Of a DNA stretch of 64,000 nucleotides, positions 50,651-62,900 are shown one piece after another. A program made the translations under genes and the position numbers. The notes below the pieces were generated by a model. It was not told the DNA's origin. It searched no databases and saw only the letters and a program-made list of their open reading frames with translations. Numbering within the stretch: position 1 is the stretch's first letter; every line of letters begins with the position of its first letter. The DNA is taken from positions 5,756,701 through 5,820,700 of the forward strand of contig HG738140.1 of assembly GCA_000499405.2 (NCBI GenBank), in the 5' to 3' direction. The stretch is from Onchocerca volvulus. Its lineage: Eukaryota; Nematoda; Chromadorea; Rhabditida; Onchocercidae.

Positions 50651-53600
50651 TTTCCATAACAATGGAACTAATGACGCAAAAGTCATTATTTGAATAAGAA
50701 TTATTAAATACAAAAATAAGAAGAAGTGCTTAATATACTAAATTAAAATTAATTAATTAAAACCAATTAGCTATTAGCATAAATTCTTAGATCAAATATT
50801 TTATATTAGAAGAAATTAATTATTCTAATTATCAAAGATGTGCTTAATTAGTAAAAATATAAAATACTCAATAATTTTGTAGTAAAATAAATGGTATGAT
50901 TAACGAAAAGAATAATTCTTATAGGTATTTCTTGCCAACTATCATTCATTCCGTTACTGTACAGCATTCTGAGCAGAATTGTTTATCAGCTTATTATCAT
51001 ACTAATCACTGAGCAGAATTATTTATCAGATTATTATCATGTCTAATTATCATTCATTTGATTATATCATGTGATGCTGCATAATTAATCATTGGGCAGA
51101 ACTTGTTTATCAGAATTATCACGCATGTAAAACAATATTTCAAAAAATCAATAAAATTTTGCATATATAGCTTGTAAAAGAAAAAAAAACTAATTAACAA
51201 CCAAATTAATCAATAATTCATAACTTTACTTATGCTAATAAAATGATTTTTGGAAACTTTATCACGTATATTAGTTTGTCTTTTAATGAATCTTTCGTAA
51301 GATGGAATTATGAATAAATACGCCTGAAAGGTTTATATCCAACAGGAAGTAAATTTTCATTAAAAAGAGCATTTTGAGTGTAACAAAATGAAGATTTATC
51401 GAATATTATTTATTAAAAAAAGAAAAAAAGCGTTAAACTTAGCAAAAATATGAGATGAAAATTTTTTAATATAATGGATAAATAAAAAAGTTTATGTCAG
51501 AAAATTAAATTAAGATTTTTAAAATTTCAAATAAATAATACAATGCCGTTAGTATCCAAAATATTAATAAACTTGTGAAAAATTAATTTTCCAGCTAAAA
51601 ATTCTATATTCGAGTATCGAAACAAATAATAAAATCTGATGATTAAAATAGTATCTGTCTAAATTCGTTGCAATCAAATCAATTAATAGAGATTTCAGAG
51701 ATTATCATCAATCGGAACAAATATTGCTTGAATAATTTGAAAAAAAAAAAAAAAAAACCTGCTAACAATAGCTTTAAATAATTTCAGGGCATTTTTGGGA
51801 AATTTATTCAAACTGATTCGAAAAAATTTATTCTTAGGTGAAAAATGTGATGAACAGATCAATATGAAGTTGAAGTCATTTAAAATCATAATCAATATGA
51901 CTTTAAAATAATTGATATAAATTTGAATTGAAAAGTTATCCGTCGTAAATGTAAAATCAATAAGATCATCAGGTGATAATTTAGCAACTTTAAATGATGA
52001 ACTTTTTTTTTTTGGATATGTAAAAGTAATTAATTTATATCGATAAAATCATTTTTTATTATTCCAGTAAATTCTAATAGTACTGGTAGCAAAAAAATGA
52101 AGTTAAAAGAAAAATAATATTTTGAAAATGAAAGATGCATTTTCTCATAGTTTTCTCGAAGAAATTGTTAGATGCATTAATTTGAATCTTAAAAAAGTGC
52201 ATCTAAAATTTGAAGCTTCGAAATTCTTGTCATGCATGAAATTCGAATGAAATCATCGAAGGGAAGAAGGGATGATAGATGATATTTATATATATTACGA
52301 TAGTTGAATCAGCAAAAATAAACATTCGACAAACTTAAACATACACATTTAATCTTCAATCTATTACTTTAGGAGGGAAGAAAAGAATATATTTTCGTTT
52401 GAAATCAATTTGTCAATACAACTTTTTCAAATATTTTAGAAGTCAAGTAAAAGAATATTTTTACACAATTAATATCACTTTTTTCACTATTATCTTCATT
52501 ATCAAATCAGAAGAAAAGAATATTTCTTTTTTTTTTTTTTTTTCTTTTCCATACTAAATTTGGTCAAAAAAGATGAAAAAGTTTGATGTATCTTTTGATG
52601 AAACATTAACAAAGGAACTTTTTTCCAAACCTATAATATTGTTAAAATTACTCGAAAAGATGAAAATATTTCGATAGCATAAATCAATTATTCATTTTAT
52701 TGCTAATAATGATAGAATTATTGATAAGGTGATAAGAGCAAAATGTCATGCATTATCTGATAATTCAAAACGAAAAAATCTGAATTAAGAATTTGAATCA
52801 TATATGACTATTTTTTTTTTAAATCCTGAGCCTGCGCAAAAAAAGATTAATTTAGATTAGAAAGTTACATTACCTAAACTTTTAGTAATAATAATCTGTC
52901 GAGAATCAAGCATTCTCGATGTTTTAGGAAGTCTTGTAACTCTTTTTTTTACCTCCGTATTTAGTTATTTTCAGTTACTGCAATTAAATTGCAATGATTA
53001 AAGTACAATTTTAGAATTCTCTGTGGTAAATTTTCCATTATAAATTTCAAAAAATAAATACAAAAATTCAATTCAAGAATACAAAATTTTTAAAATCGAC
53101 TTGCAAATTTCGCTTTTATTAATGCACTCTTTTATTGAAAATAAATTTTTGTCAGAAAAATGGATGGAAATTGGATAGTTTGTTTTGCAAATAACTAAAT
53201 TCTTATCAGAATAAAATATATTTGCAGAAAACTACAGGAAAACCTTAACATGCATATTTTAAAATTCGCTTTATGAAATCGGACAGAAAAAGGATGATGA
53301 TATTTGCAAAAAAAAAAAAAAATGACATAGTCATTGATGATAAATTATCTTGTTTATCGTAAAAGTTTGCTTTTCAAAATGAAAATTTGAAGAAATTTGA
53401 TCGTTGCACGATGGATGGTAAAGTCAAACAAAAAAAAAAAAGAAGGAATGTTAGCAAAGTAGAAGAAATAATTGACAATATTATATATAAATTAAGTTAA
53501 TTTTTTTCTTAAAAATTATGCTCAAATAAACAAACTGCTTTGAATAAAATTTATGTCCCTGAAAAGTTTGATTATTTTGACTATTGGAATGACTTCTTCA

Positions 53601-56600
53601 AATTATATATGAATGGATTTTATAAGTGGACAAAAGTGTTAGATTAAAATACTATGACGGGAATTAAATTTTGGAATTGTCAATTTGTTTATATTAAATT
53701 TCCATTCATCTCATCGATTGTTTGTTCAAAAGAAGTGATTATTAAATATTTGTTAAAGTTATACAAAGTACAAACTTCGGATAGCTTCCATAAGCAAGAA
53801 GAAATAGGCTGATTTTGACTGACTACAGTTAATAAGCCTAGCACTTTGGGTCTAGACAATTGTTGTCTGATGTGACATTCTGAATGATGGGATATTCTTG
53901 AAAAAGATTTTTTTTTTTTTTTTTTTGTCAAAATATATTTATTAGTTATATGCGATGACAATATCGCAACAAATTGCGATGATTAGATAATACAACAAAT
54001 AAATTTTTAAACAATGAATTTAACTAACCGCAAAGGTAATACCTATGGATTGACAATAATCTTTTTCAATTTCATTCAATTGCTCAAACATGACAACAGC
54101 AATCAGAATATATTAAAATAGGCATATAAATGAAATGAATTAAAACTAGTTAAAATTTCAAACTATAATAATTCAAATAAATTGTGTTAAATGGGAATAA
54201 TATGAAAAGATATTGTCATTTAATTCTTTATCAATTATTCAAATATTTGACAGTTTGTCATAGTTTATTGACCTTGGCATAGATAGATTTAAAATGGAAT
54301 TACGGTAAGCAAAATGAATAAAAATATATATGAATTGAAATAATTTTTGCTAAAATTTTTTGAGAAATGAAAAAAAAAAAAAGTTAATGTTTTGGTTAGA
54401 TTTCGAAAACAAAATTATGAAATGAAAAAAAAATTTTCTTTTTTTCCTTTACCTTTTTTTTCCCCTAAATGGTTAAGTACAATTGGAAAATTTTCTTTTG
54501 AATAAAAATTTTAAAAAATGGTCAAAATAGAATGGAAGAAAAAAGCTCATTATCATGCAAAATGAAAAATTGTATGCCATTTTAAGTCAAATTTTATTGC
54601 ATTGTCGAAGAGCAATAATAGCAGCAATCTTGGGAATTTGCAATAACAATTCAAAATGAATAAATGTCATTTTTAATGGCTTTCTCCAATATTCTTAACA
54701 ATTTCATAACAACATAATAAGCAAAGTTAATTTGACATTTGTAGCTATTTTGGTTGTTTGTTTCATTTATTCGCCGTATTGATTATTAAAAAGATAAAAA
54801 AATGGAAATCAAAGAAATGACAAAAAAAAAAAAAGAAAAAAAAAAGAAGAAATGATGAAATTTTGATGCAAATGTGACAAAGATTGAAAGATTAAATCAA
54901 ATTTAAATTTAAATTTAAGTACAATTCATAACTGATAGAATAAACTTGTAATTGTTTCATAGTAAAGATAACAATAAAGATTGTATCTTAAAAAAATGTG
55001 TCAAGTCATTATTACTTAAAATATTTAACTTGAAATAGCAACAGATTTATATTACTTGCAACAGTAGCAAGTCGTACGATTTAAAGATGGATTATACGAT
55101 TTTGTAGAATTGTAATTTCAAGTAATTAATAGCTTCGGTAATTCTAAATAATTAATAGCTTTAAATTTAATTAAAGAAACATCTATTTTTGTGTTAATTA
55201 TTCATACAAAATGAATTCTAATTCTACATTAAATAATTAAAAAGCTAAGATGTACTATGACAAAGTAAACAATGTAAATATCAGATGTATGAATGTTTAT
55301 TCTATGAAAGATTGAAAAAAATCAAATAAAATTTAAGAAATATTATTATTATTATTTCTTTTTTTTTTTTTTTCAAAAAAATTTGTGTAAATTCGATCGT
55401 GCCATAAATAATTTACATAAATAAATAGAAAGAATTAAATGAAATTATATTGCACTTTTACTTGTTTATTAAAAATTCTTTTTCAATATTATCTGTCATT
55501 TCTCAATATCATTTAAGTATTTGTTATCTTTGAAGATATCTTTTGGTGATATCTTTTTGTAGAAGCCTTAAAATAACAAACAATAGCAGAGAATGTTGAA
55601 AAAGGCATATTTCAAAGACTTTGAATTTATTAAATTGAAATTACTAGCAAAATTGAGAAATTTGGGAAGATTCCGATTGAATGAGAAGTTGCCAAGTTGT
55701 ATGAAAATCAACAAATCGAAGTAATCGCAAATTGTCGTTTGCCTTTGGATGTCATCGTTTGTTTAATTGAGTGGTGATGTTGACGACGATTGTTGATATG
55801 TGTACATCTTCGTTGTCCTCCTCTACTATCTCCTCTCTTTGTCGCATATTTCTAAAATAAAGTTTTGCGATGCCATCTCGAGCAGTAATAATTTTAAGCG
55901 CAAAATAAGCAGAATAACATTAACAGTTAATTAATTATTTGTCATTTAATTCTTAATTACGTCAAGGTTACATTTAAAAATACATGAATTGCATGTGAAA
56001 TAATCTAATCTGAATAAATATTGCGAATAATTGATTAAAATTTTAATTTTTTAATTACTAAAATTTCAGAAAGTCTTTTTTTTTTTTTAAATATATAGAC
56101 AGCATAAACATACATGACACTATGTAGTTGTGTATTAAAATATTTTTCTTTAGTTTGCTTTTAGTTTGCTTTCTTTTCTTCCTTTTTTTTTTTTAAATTC
56201 CTATTCAAGTTTTTTTTTATATGATTTCATGATGAAATTCCTCTATGATGAATTAAAAAAATCATTTCAATTTGAGAATAAATTTTAATCGAAAAGCGGT
56301 CATTTCAATTCCACTGTAAAATTTTCACAGGAATTGAACTGAATTAAATTGAATTGAAAATTAAAAAGATTTTTAAAATCGTATTTGTATTTACATGCTA
56401 ATATTATTCAAAAGCAATGAACTATGACTTTCTGCGACATCAGTATTGTCTAATACGATAAATAATGACTAATGCAAATCTTTCTTGAATCTAAAAGCTT
56501 TACTGACAACTTTCCACTTCGAATAGTAAGAAAATTTGATTGAAAATTAAATTTTATTCTTGCATAAAGCAGATTTAGTAATATATTGCTAAGTAACATT

Positions 56601-57145
56601 TTAATTTAGAATAATTACCATTTCGAAAGTTTTTTGCGTTTTTATTTTAAATGAAAAATTTTATCCGCCAAATAAAGTGAAGAGAAGAAATTTGTCAAAA
56701 AAAATTTTGCTTTAAAAGACATAAAACGCCTCGAAAGATTCATTTTTTTAATATGCCAGACATTCCAAGACAAAATCAATCATCGAAATTTTCGGAAAAA
56801 TTGAAATATTTTTTTTTGCAAACAACAAAGCGACTTTTTTTTTTGTTCTGAGATGTGGGATAAATGATTCATTTGTCTGAGAAATATTACAAATTTCGCT
56901 CGATTTCGTTCTAACGATTTATTTATTTTTTTTTTTTGACTCTTTCGTCATAATCTATAGTTCAAAGGATATTTCGCTTTTTCCGGACAAATCTGGCAAT
57001 TTTTAGCATGAGATAGAAGATGTTGAAGGATAGATGTTAAACATTTTGAATTCCAGGGGCATTTGTAATTTAAGGTATGCAAAAGTTCAGAAATAATAAT
57101 GCTATTATGAACTATTTACTATTAGGGTCATCGGCATTTGTCCCC

Positions 57146-57170
57146 TCATCATCATCATCATCATCATCAA
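57146..57170. repeat. ATC trinucleotide microsatellite
   Basis: Seven consecutive CAT/ATC triplets in noncoding sequence. Confidence 0.9.
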
Positions 57171-57975
57171 CTGACCATCACATACGATAGCATAGCATAA
57201 TTATATCAGTACGATGTTTGAAATAAATCCTCCGCAATCATCAAAAAGTTGTCATTACTTTTTCAAAATATATAAATTGAATTTTCATAAATAGAAATAT
57301 AAAGTTTGAATTTTTCGCAAACAATCAGTTGAATTAGAAGATTGCATTTATCATCAATTATCACACTCAAATGTTTGAATGTAATGAATGTTGACAATAG
57401 AATTTTATCATACCCTGATTTAGTTTTCATTTTAAAGTTACACTTTTTTCCGGTCGATTTTTTTTCAACAATTTTTCGAATTATAATTGATGATAATTGA
57501 GCAATATTCTTCATCATTTAATTTCTGAAATTCAAATTTGAATTTTAGCTTTTATTTTTTACTTTTTTTTTCCTTTGGTATTGAGTTTGTTTATGAAGTA
57601 TAATTTTGTTATCAAAGAAATGATTTAGTTTTAAGTCGAAATTTTATCTCATTTGTGGCATCGAATATTTTTACAGAATTTATCCTTATTTTATTTCCTT
57701 TCTTAATCCTTTTTGAAGAATTCTGATATGCTAATGAACAGAACAGATTATTATTATTTTTTTATGTAAAACTGTTACATATAATTTTTTTATTCGTAGC
57801 TATGAACAAATTGAAGTAAAACATTTCATAATTTGATCGACAAAATAAATTACTTCAAGTATTTAAATTCCATTATTAATTACTTGCTATTTTTTTGAAA
57901 CTTCCAAAATGACGATGAATTTGTAATTTAGAGATATTATAATTTCGCAGTTGGATTCATTTCTTTGCTTGGCTT

Positions 57976-59590
57976 TTATGTTGAAAGATTATTGGCCTGA
58001 TCATTCGGATTATAAGAAGATGTGTAATTTTCGTCATCATTTTCATCCGAAAAATTAATGAACTTGCAATCACAGATAAAATAACCATTATTTGGCTCAT
58101 TATATTCATCTAATCGGGAATTTTGGCCATGGTTATTGCTCCAACGATTCCAACCAAGCTTCATATTGTTATTCCAATGTTTCATAGTCGGATTCTTGTT
58201 ATCACTGCTGTCCCATTCATCCCATCTATTACGGATCCATCGATTCCAACCCTGATTGTTACTAATATTCCTAGGATTCCATTCATTACTGGTGTATTTA
58301 TTCAAAAAATTCCGATCATTGTTGCTCTCCGAGGGATTCCGATTCTTATGATGCCATTTACCACTGTACCATTTCCTCTTCCCATTAGGATTCCATGGTG
58401 ATGATGATGATGATGGTGATGGTTGATTATTTTTGTTGCTTTCATGATTCCATGTTTCCTTATTGTTATTGTTTTCATGATTCCATGATTCCTCATTGCT
58501 GTTGCTTTCATGATTCCATGGTTGATTATTGTTGTTGCTTTCATGATTCCATGGTTCCTTATCGTTATTGTTTTCATGATTCCATGATTCCTCATTATTG
58601 TTACTTTCATGATTCCATGATTGCTTATTGTTGTTGCTTTCATGATTCCATAATTGATTGTTATCATGATTTCGTGATGGATTATCATCATTGTTGTTAT
58701 TGCTGTTCCACGGCAGATCATTATGATTCCATGTTGATTGATCATCGGTATTATCATATCGTTGTTGATTATCAATTTGTGATTGTAGTTGATTTTGTCG
58801 TTTAAAACGATGCGTAAATGTTTTAGAAATTACTCCGCCCTGAAATGATTCGACTGAAATAATAAACTAAAACTATGAATTCGGAACGATTCATTTGATA
58901 AGAAGAAGAAGAAACATCGATATACAAATAAGCCATGTTTCTTGAATAGATATTTTTGAATTTTAATAAATATTTGTTTACTTACTTTGCGAATGCCTTT
59001 TTTGTAGTCTTCTTTGATGATTGCAACTTCGCAAATGGTTATCGATAGTAACCTATAAATATCATATCTAAATATTTCCTTATAAGAAAGATTTGATAAG
59101 AGAGCAAATATTTCCAGGCTTCAACGGATTACTATTATCAGACAATTTAGATTTCATTTGATATTTTAAATTTTAAATAAGTTAAAAAAATATTTAAGAA
59201 ATGATCAATAAAGAGAGATTTAGCGGTCATTCCTCGAATTTTTTAAATATCTCCTTATGTATTTTACTAACAAAATTCTTTTACTCGAAAGAAAAAAAAG
59301 TCAAGTATTATTCAGATGACATGGAAAAATACTTCGTAACATGCTGAATAGTAATATTTAATTACTGATTGCTTTTGAAATTGTAGATTTTCTAAATAGT
59401 AAGAAAATGACTGAAGGATGGCATTTAAAATTTTTCCAACATCCTCACATATTTTTTGCTTTTTTATTTCACAGCAATTTTTTTTTTTTTAAGCAATATC
59501 ATCAAATAGTTTTCAGAAAAATTAATTTTTTTAAAATTCTAAAATTTTGAAAACTTACAATGTTGAAGGAAACATCAGCGAAAATCGCAT
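57976..59590 (-). CDS. Secreted Asn/Trp-rich tandem-repeat protein, unknown
   Basis: Three exons, 59590-59559, 59052-58986 and 58839-57976, join in phase (2, then 0) to give 320 residues. The first 21, MRFSLMFPSTLLLSITICEVA in two exons, look like a signal peptide. A basic KRQ at 46-48 could be a processing site. Residues 97-173 are seven 11-residue repeats of the form WNHE(S/N)NNNxx(S/P/T); a Ser/Pro run follows, then a Trp/Asn/Arg region with WNR and WNPN words, and a C-terminal polar part with a CDC pair. Composition is dominated by Asn, Trp, His, Glu and Ser. I do not recognise a family; the repeat is not a known enzymatic motif, so a structural, glycan- or metal-binding extracellular role would be guesswork. 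A TTTCATAG acceptor lies 22 bases before the ATG. It is head-to-head with a membrane protein gene. Confidence 0.75.
58420..58650 (-). repeat. Seven 33-bp coding repeats
   Basis: The TGGAATCATGAA core recurs every 33 bases, seven times, encoding the WNHE repeats. Copies differ mainly in the Asn-rich part, alternating ESNNN and ENNN forms, which suggests expansion of a two-unit block. Other frames of the array on both strands are also open because the unit contains no stop in them. Confidence 0.9.
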
Positions 59591-59982
59591 CTTGATTTTG
59601 AAAAGAATTTTGCTATGAAAGAAATCAGTGAATATTTGCGTCAAATGCAACTAGAAAATAGAAAATTTCATCTTCAAGCTATTTATTTGAATAATTTTAG
59701 AATTTTTGGAGACTTTCTTCAAAACTATGCAACGTTATATTTTAAATGAATTTGAAACATTTCAAAAAGTGACGCAGAAGAGAAAAAGTAAAAAAGACAA
59801 GAAGATGAAAACAATTGTTCCCAATAAATTAGTTTACTTTCGGTAAGAATTTGTTTCATACTAAGTGGAAATATGATAAATTTGAAATTATAAAATACGA
59901 ACTCAAATCAAATATGCAATTAGTCGATTATAAAATTAAAAAAAAAAAAAAAAGGTATTTCGCCTATTAACCGATCTTTAAA
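59591..59982. promoter_or_regulatory. Divergent promoter region of 392 bp
   Basis: This is the whole space between the start codons of the Asn/Trp-repeat gene (minus) and the membrane protein gene (plus). On the minus strand an acceptor at 59613-59614 precedes the first gene. A poly-A run of about 16 lies at 59939-59953 just before the second. No TATA-like site can be singled out in such AT-rich DNA. Confidence 0.5.
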
Positions 59983-62900
59983 ATGGCTTTGTTTTCAACC
60001 AAAATCATGAATTTAAATCAGACAAAATTATCATCCGCTTCCGTGATTAGCACTACCAAAGCTGTCCAGCTGTTTTTGTTGATTTATTCAGGTATGTTTT
60101 TGATTGTCCACAATTATTGTCACCATGTTGATGATGTGCAAGGTACCAGGGAATACAAGCTGTCAAAATATTTGTTCTTTCCTGCATTACTTCTCTATCA
60201 CAATTTTTAAAAATACTAAAATTTATAATTATTTCAAGAAAAAAAATAAAAGCATAACGATTTGAACAAAAAAGATCAAAAAATATTTTGATCAAAAATA
60301 CGAAGAAAAATCAAAAAATATTGCACAAAACAGGTTAAAAAATATTTCGAATGTTTCGAAATTAATGATCTCAGATATATTTCAAATTTAATTTCATAAA
60401 GCATCTACAATCTTGCTAATTTTGATGATTTGTCTTTCTCTCTTAACGATGACAAATTTTACTTTAGTTCGTAAAAGAAATTAAGGAATTATCTTCATAT
60501 TATAGTTTTTATTTCGAAAATTTAAAGAATTGGGGTTTTTTCTCCTCATTTGTACTTTTTAACATCAATGATATTTTTAATTCTATAATAAAATTTAAAA
60601 TTTTCAATGTAAAAACTATAAACTTTACCTCACACCCGAAACAGTAAACATCAAAACCCTATAATCAATTAATTAAATAATTAATTAATCCTGAAGCAGC
60701 GTTCATTCCACATTACTTTAGGCAAACTTTCGACGAAAATTTGATAATCCTATCGAATCTAATCTAGCAGCTTAAAAATAATTCACTCAATTCACCAACA
60801 ATAAAAAGAAACTAAAAATATAAATTTAATATCATAAAGGGTGAAACTTTTAATTAGTTGATCACAAAACTGCTTGATTAGAAATTAAAAAAAATTTCCC
60901 AATCAATTAAAAATCTCAAACAGCTCTAAGAATAGCAATAATTAATAAGTAGCAGGCACTAAAATAAATACGCATTATTTATTTCTTATTTTTCGACTTA
61001 TTAAAAATTTTTAAAGAATTTTTTAAAGCGTTTTTTTTTTTTTTGTTTTCTCAAAAGACTCAGGAATAATGAGTATTTCTTAGTGATCAAGACAGCGATT
61101 TTGCATAACGTTGCAAATAAATGTCCTAGTATATAATGCCTAGTTGTTGCCCCAGGCAACAACAAAATCGCTCTTGGCTCAGTAATTCCAGTCGAGATAT
61201 TCCAATCGCCTTCTGATTAGATCATTTCAGCATAGATGATTCATTCGAATGTGGTAAGTATTTGAATAGGAATTGAAGTTTTCTCATAACTTCTTTTTTT
61301 TTTTTTTTTAAATGAAAAATAACCTCGTACAGAATAAACTTGAAGAGATAAATTTCGGCCTTAAATCTCGAATATCATGCATTTTATTTATCTTTTTTAA
61401 AAAATCCGAAAATAGCTTAAAATTGTTTCATAAGAACTTGACCCTCTTGATCTTTGCAGTAATAACTTGACTTGTCTGATATGGACTGGGTAAATTGAGG
61501 CAATTGATGACATTTAAAATTTCAAAATTTACTAAATTTGTTTATCTTTTTTTTTTTCAATTTAATGATTTACTACAGCATTTTTTTCAGAAATCATCAC
61601 TTCCATTGCAACTTCTTTTGTATCTTAATCGACCAATATCATTCATCTTTGTTGCGACTCTTTTATTTTTATATTTCTTCAAAAGTAAATGAAATATTTT
61701 ATTCTATTTTTTTTTTCACTTTTACATAGATCAATAAATATTTAAAAATCACGTAAACAAAATGCAATTTTGTAATTTCTGGAAATTTGAAATTTCTTTC
61801 ATTCTTGATTAGTTCAATTAAAAATTATTTTTGAGAAATCTTTAGTTTTTTTTGCAGTCAAACAAAAAATATTATACGAATATTATGATAGAAAAATGCA
61901 TTTAGAATGTGCAGTTCTCAAAGTTTGCTGTTATTTCTTGTTTAGCATATTTTTCCTCCATTTGGTGAAAAAATGATTTCTCTCACATTTCCTGTTTTTT
62001 TTTTTTGAATTAATTTTCAATCTGAAATTTCGTTTTTCTTCTATTTTTCAAATTAAAATCAAATATTGCTTTTGAATTGATAGAATTAAATATAAATTTA
62101 TTATAGTCTAATCTATCTTAAGGGGTTAATTTGAAAAATTTGTAGCAAATTCTGTTATAGAGATTTTAATTAATTTAAAAAAATTCTCAATTATTGCTAA
62201 AAATTTTTGCATTTTTATTTAATTTCAGAATTTTCAAATATTATTGTCGAAAACTAAATTTTCTAAATTTCCGTTATGAAAACAATAGTTTACATAGTTC
62301 TACTTTCACTTCTTTTTTTTTTTCATTCCTTTGTTATTTTTTAGCGAAGATTATCTTTCAAAAGAAAAAAAATACTGAATTACAGTATCAATGCTACCGT
62401 ATGCGATAGATGTCAAAATTTGCGAATTCTCACTGATTATTCTTTTTATTCCAAATGAAATGTTGCGTTTACATTGGGGTAATATTTTACTCTTCTTTTT
62501 CTTCTCACAAATACTAATGTTTTAAAATGGTTCGATTTTGTTAGTGTCATTATGTGCAAATGATATCAAACCTTATTCTTGTTTGGGAAAACTTGCTGAA
62601 TAATTCAGGAAATTCTTTTTCTGGATTACTTAAACTTTCAGTGCAAACAATTACCATCTTTTTTTCTATTTTGATAATTCTCGGCTCAAAAAAATAAAAT
62701 GTTTGCAGAATTATAAATTTCAATGTTATGTCATATAAAATTTTTGCTTTTTTGAAATATAAGAAAATAAATACGACTTATTAACTGAACAAGTTTTTAT
62801 TTTTCATTCACTAAAATTATGAACTGCTTTAATTTTTTTATGAAAAATTACTTCCCAATATTCAAACCAATTACAAGGATCATGATTGGCTGAATGAACG

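Larger units (their letters stand above)
44513..57975. other. 13 kb gene-poor region upstream of calsyntenin
   Basis: I find no multi-exon gene here. The region should hold the calsyntenin promoter. It contains a duplicated GA-rich block (45737-46165), a 128-bp tandem duplication with a hairpin (46393-46648), a satellite-like array (46853-47525), a 30-bp palindrome (49325-49354) and a less AT-rich stretch at 49380-50420 rich in TAGCCTA and AGGCCTAG words. A minus-strand frame of 198 codons at 45807-46403 is open; its first 80 residues look protein-like but the rest is low complexity. Confidence 0.5.

Noticed and set aside
58302..58805. Long open frames of 157 codons (minus) and 136 codons (plus) over the 33-bp repeats
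   Set aside because: They are shadows of the Asn/Trp repeat array. Only the 57976-58839 frame has matching splice sites, a signal peptide and open sequence beyond the repeat.
61231..61253. Small exon-like segment between a CATTTCAG acceptor and a GTAAGT donor, with an ATG
   Set aside because: In the phase set by the first membrane-protein exon it meets a TAG at once, and as a separate first exon it finds no phase-compatible partner.
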